Below, piece by piece: positions 44,543-58,045 of a stretch of 64,000 nt of DNA. The position numbers were made by a program, and so were the translations under genes. The DNA is taken from the NCBI GenBank assembly GCA_003640385.1, contig RCAB01000124.1, positions 1 through 64,000 on the forward strand, written 5' to 3'. Source of the DNA: Setaria digitata. Taxonomy: Eukaryota; Nematoda; Chromadorea; Rhabditida; Setariidae. A model generated the notes under the pieces. It had not been told where the DNA came from and did no database searches. It was given only the letters and a program-made list of their open reading frames with translations. How positions within the stretch are numbered: position 1 is the first letter of the stretch; each line of letters begins with the position of its first letter.

Positions 44543-46077
44543 TTCACTGGTTTTTATATGATTTTCATGCTGCAATAAACTTTTTTCTTGTTTTGAGCGA
44601 TGCATTTTTTTATTTTGGATAAAATTTTTATGGTAGCGTTTTGTTTGGATTATGTAGTCATTTAAGAATAACAGGAAGCAAACTTTTTACAGAAGATGCA
44701 TGAAAACTCTGCATTATATGTTTTGCATAAGTTATGTGTAAAACTTGAGAGTCCGGTGATTTTAAACTAGGAAGTGGTTTCTTCCTTCTCCGGATCACTC
44801 TCCTACATAAGTCATTGTGAAGATGTAAAAACTAATGCACCAGTAACAGTTTCCTTTATGAATTGGGGATGGGATGTAATGGTTTGTCTTGGGGAGGTTA
44901 CGCTGGTGTTTAAACATTTCGAACGGTTAGTTCATTGGATAAGACTGACCAGGCAGAGTATTTAGCTGGTCTGACTGGAATGGAGTTATCAGGTATAACT
45001 GCCCGTGATTGGTCATTTTTTCCACCAGGGAGTTGGAGGGCAGTCTCGGCAATATCGAACGTTGCATCCATCTATCCAATCATGAAGCAGGGAAACTTCG
45101 TATTTTCATAACGAAACAGGAATTGGAAAGGACTGTACACAGCGTATGGTGCCCCCATTGATTTAGTGGTATTTCTGGCTCGATGAGGAAAAGAATGAAG
45201 GAGGGGAGGAGGGTTCGTCGGTATGTCCGTGTTTTGTTTATGGTCGATACTTTCGGTCCTGTCTGTAAGCAGCGTCTTCCTCGAAACTAATAAATTCTCA
45301 GTTTCACATCGTCCGCTTCAATTTTGGCTTCATTTTCTCCAGCAAAGATATTGTATTACACGTTGACCACATGAAACGTCGCTTCTTCCGTTCCTTACCT
45401 GCAACCGTTGTTAAATTTTTGACTTGTTTTATTAATTTTTATCGAAATTGCACCGCCTGAGAACAGCGATATACATACCTAACGTAAGTTTGGAAAGTAA
45501 TTACTTGTTTCAAACTTTTCCTATAGATAGATATACCAGACTTAATTCTCTTTGGGATACTTCGGTCATACTTATTACCTTCACAAATTATTTTATTATT
45601 GGTTGTTACCACATTGTCAGTCATTATTACGTTCATAACTTATTTGCACATTATAATCTTATAAATACTGCATACACTAATAGCACTGTAAAATTGTCTT
45701 TGTGATGAAGTCACCTCTAGAGGAAAGGGATGCCGTTATCGTTAAATTCGGGAATCTGAGTTACAGCTAGTATCACGATTTATGTAAACATAACTGTCAA
45801 AGAGGAAACTACGTTGGCAGGCTGATTCACCACAGCTTCGTTCTCCCTTTTCTTCATTGTTTTCCTTCCGCCTCATCCTTTTCTCGAATTTAAGAAATCT
45901 ATTCTGTGGTTCTAGCAAGCTGTACACATTGTCACAAAGACTTCAAAGAGAATTGATTTTTTTTTGTGGCAGGTAGTTGTTAATCCATGAAAACATTCAA
46001 AAAAAAACTAAAAATTTGTAAAAGTCGCGGAAACATCCGTAAAGGCAACAATCGTCAAGTATTTTTGCAGGAATTTA
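44543..46077. other. Intergenic region, BCL9-like to FRMPD2-like, about 1.5 kb
   Basis: Both flanking genes are on the + strand. Small frames (44774-44965, 45439-45636, 45448-45705, 45742-45927) overlap each other on opposite strands and have no family likeness. The TTTTTGCAG at 46062-46070, 7 bp before the next ATG, is probably a spliced-leader acceptor. Confidence 0.55.
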
Positions 46078-48371
46078 ATGGGTGACGTAGGTGTATCATT
46101 GTCAGAAATAATCGAAGTACGTGGATGTGGTCTAAATGATGACGAATTGCTTGCACTAATTATCATAGGCTGTGAAGTGCTTACCAAGACACCTGCAGGA
46201 GTGTTCTCCCCGGAGCATGTCATCTTACATACCGATGGTGAACTTGAGGTTGGCACTTGGTCTATTCATTTCGTTGCTTCATTGACTTTTGAAAATTATG
46301 TCTAAACCTTATTTCGTTGCTAAAATTATTCCAAAATTATTTGCGTTTTTAAAAAATTTCAAAATGCTTTTACAGAAACTGTTTTATAGATCCACTAAGG
46401 TCAACCGATATAATGGAGTCATAAAACTGTGTTCTGTACCATATGTTTTGGCTTTGCTAATTGTTTTGACTTTTTCTAGATAAAGTCCGTTTCAAAGGAT
46501 AAAGTTAGCAACGAATATGTGCCTCCTGAAATGCAAGAAGGCAGTACTGATGTTGATCCAGGTTATATTATATTTGGTTAAAATATGTGTTTGATGGATT
46601 TTGTAGAAAAATAGACTTATTCGTTTTTGAATCGTAATAATTTTATTGTTAGTTTAATTGTCCGTGGATTCTTTCGTACAGCCGTATATGGGAAATATAT
46701 GTTCTTTCATACCTTTTCAGAAGGCATTCCTTTAAGATGTATTTGGTAAGCCTTGAATTACGTATACGATTTGTAATTTCACTGAAATTTGTAAATTACG
46801 AGTTCATTACAAGTTTATTTTAAACAGTTGCATATTACAAAACACATCTTAAATGAAGTGTTTTATATCTAATGTGAACCATCAATTTACTTAATGTTCT
46901 TCTTGATACACTTTTGATTACTCTTTAGGTGCTGTCCATGTATATTGTCTCGGAGAAGTCGTTCGATTTGCTGGTGCTGCTGAATCGGGGAATGCAGATT
47001 TGTTCTCCCTGTTGAACGTTATGACGGTTGCTCATATTGCTACACGACCTTCTGTTACCCGGCATGTTTATTGCTTCATTATTTTCTAACTACTGCAACT
47101 TCATTTATGGTTGTGCCTTCCCTTTTCGAAAACGGAAGCAAATTGTTGTACTAATTACATATCCTTCAGGCCTTATACATTCTATTCTTTTTTTTTTTTT
47201 TACTTTTATTTATACGAACAGTTTTTCTTATTTTCCAGACTTGGACAAATGGCAAAAAATAAGCTTACAATTCAAAATCCAAAAGCTCTACTGGCAGAAA
47301 TGTATATTTTGGTTATGGGTGATGAGGCGGAAGACATCGATGACGTGAGTGACTATACTAATGTACTAGAAATAATACTTAAGGTGTGTGAAAATCTCTT
47401 TAACTGTTAGCATCAGATGAGTGCATGAGCTAAAGCAACGATATGAAGTGTAGCATCATTTCTTTTGAAATGCTTGTGCACAGTCTAGTCTTGCTTACTT
47501 TTGCATTGGAAAAGTACAAAATCATCGTGCAAGTATTGCATTGCAGCTTTATGACAGTTTTTCTTGTTTTAGCTAGATATTTCTTCTGGTGAATATATAC
47601 CAAATTTGCTTGGTGAAAACGGTGATTTGAAGAGCATGAAATGGAATCATGAAAAGGCTGGAACGAGCGAGGTATCGTGATCTTAAGCCTTTTCTATTAA
47701 TAAGTGTAATTTAAATGAATGAATGGTTCTCGGACGGCAGCAGTAAAATGGAATGTTGTTAAAGCTTAAGTTCTATTCTGCTCTGATTGATAATTGATTA
47801 TGTTCAGATGTCTTGTATTTCTTGGCACAGTAAAAGTTTGTCAAGAAATATTACAATGTTATTTAGGATGGAATTTGTGATCATTCAACAAAAGTGTCTC
47901 AAGTAGATCCGTTTGGCGATGAAGGTGTAGCTGTTTGGACGTTACCAAGAACAGATCTTTTTGATTCGAAAGCAATGTATGAAAATCCAGAAGTGCTCCT
48001 AGAAACAAAAGATATAAGTGTAAATTTTATTTTTCCGATTTAACGAAACATAATTTTGAAGATTGAAGAAACATTCAACTTCTTCGTAAAGTCCGCTTGC
48101 TTCGCTCTGGGTTCGATTAATTAAATCAGATCTCTCGAATGTTATTTTCAGCTTTTCTTTTCGAAATTGATCTAGAAAAATTCATAAAAGTAATTATTTA
48201 TTTCTGTCTATAACTGAAAGAAATGTGGGCAATTGTTACATGAAAGGAATGAACAACTCTGAGGCGAAATTTTTTGACTTTCCCCATACGCTGGATCTGC
48301 TACCCATCGCCTTAAATGTGAGGTTTTGCATTCTTATTGTATAGATTATTTCAGCACTAAAATTACATTAG

Positions 48372-48408
<37 letters not shown>

Positions 48409-51400
48409 TAGGAAAGTGGGCAACTGCACGAGAAGAAACAGCAAAGGTTGTCTGTGGACGAGGTTGAGGTGCTTCTGGAGCAGAATGAAGAAGGAAAATC
48501 AACACTTGAAAGCTACATTCTGACGAAATCTCTTTCATACGATTTCGATGACGATATTGTAGAATACAAAGAAGAAAATTTTTCTACTGATGAGCTGTCC
48601 CGCACGCCAGCACTTCGTACCACGGATCATATTGAGAAGGTTACATTACACGGTTAACTATTTTGCTTCCACTTGGCAAGAAGTGGTTAATTGTAAGACC
48701 ATAATTTCTTATGCTGGAGCGTACTTACCTGGATATTTGAACTGAAAGGTTAATTATATGTTTATGTTTGAGGCGGGAAAGCCTTGTTATTGAAGACTGA
48801 AATCATTGTAAATTTGCGAACGTAGTTCGCATTTGCTTGAATTTGCGATTTTAAGGTGAACGAAATTGTGGATTATAGTGGCCATAAACTTCTTTCCGCT
48901 GAAATTATCCGAGAATGCAACGACTCCCCTTCTTCTCTGTCACCTATTTCGGAGGTAAATAAGAAGTCAACTTTTTATCGGCCTTATTGAAGAACTTGAT
49001 TGATAAGTTTGAATTTGGAATATCATCATTTATAAAGGCTTACATTTAGTGTAAATATATATTGAGGGACGATATATATCTGATACTCATTTGCATCAAC
49101 TTCACTGCCTAATTTTTAGGTTGATGAGGGGCAGAAATTAATTTCTTCTACAACTATATCATCTGATCACGAAAACGTAGGTCCACTGTACAATCTTCTG
49201 TTTGCTTTCTGTCTTTTACGTAGGTCCACTGTACAATCTTCTGTTTGCTTTCTGTCTTTTTTAGTGTTTCAGTTTTTTTTCGACGCATATTGTAAAAGCA
49301 AGCAGATCAGCTACCAACTTGATTTTTTCGCGCATAACTCTTTGTTACGTGTGGATTAACTATTCTCTTATTTTGTAGATTACTGAAGTACAAAGTTCAC
49401 TGAGGGAATGTGGTCGTGAATCACTAGCCAGTATGAAGAATGAGGATCAAGCAGAGGTTATTTCATCAAAAAAGGTGACTTCCCATGTAACTTATTTTTC
49501 TAAAAAGATCTGACAAATACCTCTGTATTCACTCCAATTCAGGAAAATGGAAACGAATCTCTAGCACCAGTTGTGGATTCGAGAGCTAAAAGAATTACTA
49601 CGAGGGAAGCGTTCACTGCTTCGAGTGCCGGTTGTTTCATTACTTTTTTAATCTATTAGTTTTTTAAGCTTTTTTCCTGACCTCCGATTTTCTTGTTCTA
49701 CATAAACATTGCTACTACTGCATGTATTTAAAAAAAGCTTTGTTGATATTCCTTTGGGTATTATGTTTTGGTCCTTTCCCAAGTTTGATCATCATATTTC
49801 GCATTTGTTTTTAGAACAGCAGTTTATAAGACGAAATTCGCTTTTGCCAAATAGAATAAGTGGACGAAAATCTTCCTCCAAACATTTCAAGCGAAGGGTA
49901 AGAATTATTTTCGATTCTTATTGTTTAAAAGTGGCAACGCATAACACTTTAATTTCTTTCCGTCTTACTCTGTAATCGGTGTAGGATAGACTTGTCAGTT
50001 AAGCACAACTGCATGAGCTTCTTAGACTTCAAGTAGCTCCATTACTTAAAAAAAATAAAACCTCGTTGTAAAAGATTATTAGGAAATCTGGTGCTTTGAA
50101 TGTTAGCCACGTGATTTCTTCCTTTTTTTCAGACTTTTTGCTTTTCTCATGTCATTTAGTTTTCATTTTTATAATTTCAGTTGAAAGCAGAACCAGAGTT
50201 TGTAAGAAATACCAACACTTCATCAATATGTTTGAAAGCACCCGCACAAAGAAAAGTCATTCATTTTATGCTTCATACAATTTTAATTTTAATTTTTTAG
50301 TAGTTATTCTTGTATTGTATGTCTTACCTTATTATGGTTCTAAAAAAGTTTTTTCTACAACAGCCATTAGAACGTAATTTTCAGGTTTTTTTTTCTACTG
50401 TATGATTTAAATAAGTATGCCCTTTTTACATTTACTGAAAAACTGGATTTATACCGTACAAAACAGTATTTTCTTTTTGTAGAAAAAAGTGACGTTGCAC
50501 AGGATAGAACATACGGATGTAACCGTTGAGTTACTTAATGGAAAGCACGTTGAAGTGAGTTGTCGCTCGGATGCTGTTGCATCAGAAATTGCTGATGTTG
50601 TCATGAGACATATGAATTTCAATGAGAATTCATTCTTTGGCTTAACTATACTAAGAGGTGTGTTGAAACTCCTTTTCTTTTTTCTTGTAGGCGCTTCTAA
50701 ACTGTATCTGCAGAAGGTGTTTTATCACTGTTGCAAGAAAAGGACGGTGACCTTGTCAGTCTGCTTTCTTTTGACTGAATATGTTTTTAATGTCCATCAG
50801 TAGAATATTCCAAAGGGCTCTGTACCCCAAAAAATTTTTTCCGAAGCATGCATTAGTTTTAGTAGAATATTGGAAGCCCATGTCATGGTTATTTAATTAT
50901 CATTTCAAGACGAGAATGGTCCTGCACGTCAATTTTTGTCAGCTTTGTAGATGGCGAACATTTCTTTCTTGATGGTCATCAACGTCTAGAAAAATTTGCA
51001 CCACCAGGTTGGAAAAATGCAAGACAGTATGGATCGTCCAAAAGACTTTACACATTATTTTTGCGTTTTCGATATTATCCGGCATCAGTGGCCTTTATAC
51101 GGTTCATTTTCATGACACAGAAAGTCATTTAGATAGAAAAAAGATCTGTCGTTATAAATATTTTTTGATTTTCGATTTTATATGCAACGTAATTCTGGTT
51201 TTTTTTTTCTCTCTCCCTAGAATTTCTATTCTGCTGTAGAAACTACTGCTTTTTTTAGGTAGTTATAATAGCAGATATAGTTCTAGATACACCTACTTGT
51301 CACGATGTTTTCCGAGATCTTCACAATATTGAAGCTGGAAATGAGACTTCTTACATTTTTTTTTTTTTTTTTTTTTTTTCATGTAAAGCGATGTTCGATG

Positions 51401-54400
51401 AATATGAATAATCCCTGTGCAAACATAAATGGACCATTTCAGAACTGAAGTCGTGTTGCATGAGCTGTACTTACAGTTGCGACGAGATATTCTGGATGAT
51501 CGTATTCAACCAAAACGAAACTTACTGTATGATTTAGCAGCATTTGCTTTGCAGAGTGAATACTCTGATCAACCAAATGTATCACTTTTGGATTATTTTG
51601 ATGTACAGCATTATGTGCCGAAGGTTGTATTTTAATCCTTTTGCAGCTTTATGTTTCATTTTTAGTACATGTTTTGGTGTTTAGCCTGTGAGGAGTTCTT
51701 AAGCTTATCGTTTTTTGCTTTTTATTTTTTAATTGCTATTAAATTATGATTTACTGAAGTCTCCTCTAGTTTTTGACATTTCTGTAAAAACTTTGACGTT
51801 AATGGGACGAAATCGTTTGAAAGTTCCACCACTACAACTGGAGCTACTTCAGAAACGAATGAGAAAGGCGTGGTGACTAGAAAAATACATTTTACATTTT
51901 AGATTTGTGAATAACTACAAATGGCGTATAAATCTGGAAGTTGCTGTGTTTTTTCCTATCACTTATTTTATAATAGTTTGTTTTTATTTCAGCGATATTT
52001 GGATAATTTCGACGGAAAAGGGATAGTTAAAGATGTAATTGAAAGGCATGGGAAATACCGAGGAATGAAGCAGCAGGATGCTGAGAAACGTTTTATTCTG
52101 GTGAGTCTTGTTTGATTTTTCCTGTGGAGCATGATTTGGAAATATAACATTCGAGTTAGTATTTATATAATATTTTCGGGACAATTTTACCAACTATTCA
52201 ATAACTGGTAATAAAGTTAGGAATACCATTTCATATTTTGACTGAATTATGGTAGTGATCGATGAGCCACTCAGCGGGGAAGTTAAAATTGACGTACGTT
52301 TTAAGCCAGTGAGTTAGTAGTCTGTTCGGTTTGTCTTTTTGAGAATTTACATATTCAAATATTCATATTATCCAAACTGTTAAACTATCAGGGTAGTAGC
52401 CAGTTTTTACTAATTTCTTATTTTTTTTAGTTATGCCAACGGTTACCTGATTATGGTGCTCATTTGTATCGTGTTTTCACATCGAAACCGTCGATAAATC
52501 TCGGTAATACACCCCTTGGTGATCCTGAAACTGGCATTGCACAGTGGATCGGTATTATGACGCGTGGTATTATACTCTTCGAGGAAGAAAGGTTTTCGCT
52601 GAATCTTTTTTGTCCAAATAGAACATTCAGAAATATTTTTGCTAATGCCTTTTATTGTCCCAATAATTCACATTGATATAATTTTTTTTAGCGATGGTCG
52701 GCATGCCCAGATAGAACACCTTTGGCAAAATACGCAGACTTTGCAGTTTGATAAGAAGCGCTTTGTGATTGTCTCCGAAATTCACGAACCATCCACCAAT
52801 GTCTTCTATACCGACCATTATACAAAGTATGCATGGAAAGTTCGTTTTGTATGGCATGTATTTATGTTTTATTAAATTCTGAAAATGCTTTGCTTCGTAG
52901 CATTACTGTTTTCATAACTGTATAGGAGCATATGTCTATATGGTTCAGCAATTTCTTTTCCAGAAGTGCCTATTTTGTTCGTTTTGCGGCTTCGCAGCAT
53001 CGCTTTATGATAAAAATGCGACAGTGGAATCATACTTTAAGACGTGATAGCCCTTTCCAGTTCCGTAAAATACCGGATGTTGGTGCAGACACTAGTTTTG
53101 TTGAAGAGGTTTAAACTGTATTATTTTTTTTTATCACTGAGCATGCTCAAAATAGCTTTTAACATCCGAAGTGCATGCCGTAGCAGAAGAAGGAGCCATA
53201 ATAATAGTACTTTATTTTGAGCACATAGAAAACAGTAATAACCACACTTGCTTTTACTCTTCACGCGCTAGTTTTGTCAGCGGAATGAACATTATTTGTT
53301 GAGCAGGTATTGTGGTATTGTGCTTCATTTTGCATTTTACTACGCTGTGATGTTACATACCGGTGGTTTCTAGGTTTATGTGCTTTGTTTGTGGTGTTTT
53401 AAGAAAGGGATTCCTACAAGCTAGATTTGGCATAATGCAATTTGAGTAACCATCATTGTATATATGTGAATAGTCGCCATACTAATGTGCTTAAGATGAT
53501 ATGAACAATTTAAAATTTTTATTAAATAACCTTTTGAAAATGTTCGTAGTTCACTCCTTTCGCTGCAGATGCCATCAATGTATTGTATGAATGCTCTGGA
53601 CATAACAAGCCAACCGGAACCCGGTTTTACTGGAATTTCAAGCAGTGACTCATCACAGAAGTATGCAGAGCCTGTACACGACACCAGCTCAAAACCATTA
53701 GCTAGCTCAATAAATGGTATATTGAAGTTCTAAATGTTTAATTCTTATGCTTTATCATTTTTTTTTTTTTTGTGAGAAAACATGTTTGAAAAGGGCGATG
53801 AATTATTCTTCATAAAACTCCAAAATTTTCTGTTTAAGTAATATACTGTTCATTCAGGTGATCGGTTTTTAAAGGAGGTATCTCCTGAAGAATTTGTTGA
53901 GAGTGGTGATGGATATACATTGGATATTTTACTGAAAAAGGATCCGAATAGCGGACTCGGTCTAACATTGGTTGATGGTAATTTGAACGGTGTAAAAGGT
54001 GTATATGTAAAATCTGTGTCTGAGGGAGGTGTCGGAAAGGAAGGAGTTAGTTTTAATCTAAAATTTATTCAAAAGCAGTTGTAATTTTATTTCGAGTTCT
54101 TGAAAAGCAATGGTTATTATACGTCCAGTTTTGATTGGGCTTTAGAATATGAAATTCAGGGAGTGAATGTTGGTGATCGACTAATGAGTGTTAATGATGT
54201 GTCACTTATTGGTAAGGATAGACATGCAACTGTCGATCTAGTGAAAAAGTGTGGTAATCTTGTTCATCTGAAGATTTTCAGGTAAATAAATTTCTTTCTT
54301 TGTACCTTTTACACTACATAAAATATAAATTTTTTCTATGATACGTGGTATTGTATCATTTACATTGGCTTTCTATTTAAACTACTTACAGTCTTCAGCG

Positions 54401-57164
54401 TTACAAATAGCAAATAAATCTAGGTTTCTTTTAGTAAGATGTTCGTCATATTAACAAAAGCAACAAATTCATAAAATTGGTTTTTTGAAATTACATTATC
54501 CACATTAGCGTTACAAATAGCAAATAAATCTAGGTTTATTTTAGTAAGATGTTCGTCATGTTAACAAAAGCAACAAATTCATAAAATTGGTTTTTTGAAA
54601 TTACATTATCCACATTTTTTCTCATTGTTTTATTTTCAAAAGATTCTTGATTTAGACCCAATATTCTTATCTTTTCCATTTTTAGAACTTGTCAATATTT
54701 TCTTCATTGAATTTTGCCAACTCTTCGTTCGTGTTCCGTAGCGGTTAATGTTGTATCATTGATCGTTTTAGTATCATTCGACTTTCATGGGTGTTGCATT
54801 TAAATGTTAACTTACTCTAAAACGTATTATTATCTCCAAGAATCTTTCATTACTCGCCAAGTTTGAACTAGAGTCTTATCGTTTTCTCAGGCATGGCTGC
54901 GTGAATTTTGTATAAAAATTTTATGTTTTAAGGTTAGAAGCAATAACATCCGCACTTGCTTCTGGTATTATTAAGGACAAAACAGTGACTGGTGATCAGA
55001 AATGGAATAAAAATCATTCACTCTCTGTTAGTGAAGGTTAGTTTCTGTTATGATTAAATCACATTGTGCGCCATTGTGCCTTTTGGATACCATAAGTGAT
55101 ATTCATGACTTGTAGGTTTGCGTTCAAGAACGCCGCCTGCCCCAAGGAAATATTCAAATATTTTGAAAAAACGTACGAGAGCTGTAAGCGACTTTGGTGC
55201 TGTTGGTGATACTTTGCCTGACTTAAACAGTGAAGATTTGTTGTCAAATCTTAGAAACGAATCGAAAAGTGGTGATGTGGGGTCAGTTACTGCCATTATT
55301 TTCATTGTTGCTCTTCTCAAAATATTTTTGTCTGAATGATTGATATTCATTCGCTTATTAATCTGTATTAGTTCCAATTTCTGCATTAGTCGCTTCTCTG
55401 CGAAGTATTGTCAAATGAAATGATTTTTCTTTTTTTTTTTTTTTTTTTCTGAAAGAAGTGCAAATTACCATCACTACCACGAACTATTAGTTTTTAATTT
55501 ATGGTGAAGGAAAGTCCCTAAAAACTAAAACGGTTTAAAGTAGCACTGAGATATAACTACTTAATTAATTGTTATGAACATATATTCCTTTACCCCCGTT
55601 TCATTTGCTTAAATAGATAGTTAGTTATAAGTTCGTTATTGGTGCAGTCAAAATGTTTTCAGATATTTGAGGCCAGAGACATCGTCGAATGAAGAGGTTG
55701 AATGTGGAATGAGATACAATATGCCGGTAGTATCAATGTATAAATTCGAAGGTGTTGATGATGAATTGATAGAGCATTCTCCGAAACGATCCAACACCAC
55801 ATCATATTTCCCATTTAAGGCAAATGAAAATGATTGGTTGAAAGTTGCGGAGAGTAACGTTGACCGACAGAAAAATTCGTTCAACGATTGGAAATCAGTA
55901 CAAGATTACAGGTATTTGAGGAAATTCGTTTCTATACATGGTGTAGTCAACTGAAAGGTCATAGTTCTCATATTTGTAGAAAGAAGCCAAATCTTGATTG
56001 GGCTGATGATCTGGATGATATTGTGGAACCGTTACCTTCTGGCGTTTCGATGGTCACCCTCGAGCGCAATGGATCTGGTAGTCTTGGTTTTCAAATTGCA
56101 TCCAGTGGCGGTCTTGTGTATGTAAAACAAATTACTGCTGATCCTGCCCTTTCTTGCCCTGAAATTCAAGTGGGGGACAAGATTATATTGGTTTGTTTTA
56201 AATTCACCTCTCGAGATTCATTTATTTTTTTTTTTTTTTTCATTTTTTACATGAAATTTGCAACGTTGTTATAAAGGGGATTAGCTCAGAGTGCATGTTG
56301 CAATATTTTGTTGAATGTTTTTATTACGCGTCTTGAAGTTTTTTTTAGGTAAATCATGAGAAAGTCCAAAATTTAACGCACCAGCAAGTGGTGGATTTGT
56401 TGAGAAAAGGTGGTGATATGGTAATGATAGGCCTGCAACACTCGGACAAGGAAGTAAGTACACGTGATGAAAGCGAACAAGCTGTACGAGTCGTTCTGGA
56501 AAAATCTCATTCAGGTTCGCTGGGTCTTAGCCTAGCAAAGAAAACTGGCTTTGATGGTATGTTAACATTCTATACTTGTAGTTCTATTCAGCTATAATTT
56601 TCCCGTCCAATATGTTTTTGCACTTAGTGTATTCCTACCATATTTTTTACACTGATAAAAATAGGTGCAGTTTCTCCTGGACTGAATTTCAAAAAGAAAT
56701 TTGAAAATATTCGCTTTCTTAGTTTCATTCCCAAAGTTTTTATTTTTAAGATAAAATTTCTGCTGCTTTGTTAATTTTATTCAAAATTTATTGGAAGTGT
56801 CTTGTTATTCAATGGCATTCATGAGATGTTTTATTCAGTGTCATTCGTGAGATATTATGTTTATACTGTAGGCAAGGCTGTGCACTGTTATTGCAGGGCT
56901 CACGGTGCGAACCTGAATTATATTTTGTTTCACTTCAGTCGGTTGCTTAGTTGCTCTTATTTAATGGAATATTTAGGAATTTATATTCGAATGATCAGTA
57001 GTGGTAGTGCTGCGGACATTGATGGGACACTACATATTGGCGATAAAATTTGGAAGGTCAATGGACAGTCAGTAAGTAGTTGTACACCAGGCGCAATTGT
57101 TGATTTGTTGAAAGCTGCAACTAATCCTGTTGAAATAATTGTAAAGCGAACTGTTGTTAAGTGA
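46078..57164 (+). CDS. FRMPD2-like scaffold: KIND, FERM and three PDZ domains
   Basis: Twenty-nine exons can be joined in phase, from 46078-46248 to 56977-57164, giving 1382 residues. The N terminus VSLSEIIEVRGCGLNDDELL is the start of a KIND domain, as in PTPN13 and FRMPD2. The FERM domain spans exons 50483 to 53108: VTVELLNGKHVEVSCRSDA, HELYLQLRRDILDDR, QQDAEKRFIL, LWQNTQTLQFDKKRF and AYFVRFAASQHRFM. PDZ1 is at 53858-54281 (SGLGLTLVDGN), PDZ2 at 55980-56450 (GSLGFQIASSGG) and PDZ3 at 56470-57164 (GSLGLSLAKKTG). No tyrosine phosphatase domain follows, so the layout matches FRMPD2 (1309 residues in human) rather than PTPN13. Such proteins hold receptors and catenin-type partners at the basolateral cortex. 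One intron (47062) starts with GC. The linkers between KIND and FERM and between PDZ1 and PDZ2 are divergent, so individual small exons there are less certain. Confidence 0.85.
49175..49260. repeat. Exact 43-bp tandem duplication containing a splice donor
   Basis: The 43-bp unit beginning ACGTAGGTCCACTGTACA occurs twice in a row, at 49175 and 49218. The copies look identical. Each contains the same CGTAGGT donor, so the exon end at 49176 has a duplicate donor 43 bp downstream inside the intron. Confidence 0.92.
54397..54616. repeat. 110-bp tandem duplication in an intron
   Basis: Two adjacent 110-bp copies begin AGCGTTACAAATAGC at 54397 and 54507. They differ at only two sites that I can see (54428/54538 and 54450/54560), so the duplication is recent. 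It lies inside the intron after PDZ1 of the FRMPD2-like gene. Confidence 0.92.
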
Positions 57165-58014
57165 CTAGTTGTTGTTAAACGAATATCTGTTCAATATGTT
57201 GTCATCATTTTTCGCAAATTTCGGTCTTCTTTTAATTGTTATGGTATTGCTTGTCAAATTTCTTAATGACTGTTCTGTTTATTTGTCCCTTTTTACTCAG
57301 CTGATTTCACTTCGGTTTCAGGCCACTATCTGTATTATTCGTAGACATTATTTTACTGATTTTCTTGTATGTTGTGGGAATGTTTATGGCTTACGCATTC
57401 CCTCCATACTGTTTACCATTATGGAATTCATAATGTTTGCATGTTATATACCCACTAGTTTTTTATAAAATGTATTGGCACTTCGACTGCTGTTGTGGAA
57501 GTGTTATAGCAATCATATGGTTAATGAAATCTGTGATTTCTTGTTTGAAGGTTTATTTTACAGAACGGTACACTGAATTCTCCTAATTGTTGAAGCTATG
57601 TTTTTTCAGCCTAGTCAAAAATTAGCTCATCTGGAACACTTGGGTAAGTGATATCTGTAATTCAAATATCTGTATATTTTGAATTTAAATTTTTGTTGGT
57701 AAACCGTTCTGCTATATCAGGCTCGAAGTATACTTTTATATACCAAGTTTAGCTGTATAATGACATTTCGTGCAGCATTTCTGTAGACCAATATGCTGTA
57801 GTATAAAGGAAAGCTAGCTTTTTCTTCTATTCTCAGATGAATAATTCTATTAATTCTTCATTGGATTTGACTAGCCAGCAACTAAAATTGGTAATTAGTC
57901 GAGTGGTAAGGAATTCCTTTCTTATTTCAGACAATTTTTATACAAGAACATTGCTGTTCTGAAATTTTTAGAGATAATTTAGGGTGGTCTGGTCATCTTT
58001 TTTTCACCTTTGTC

Positions 58015-58045
<31 letters not shown>

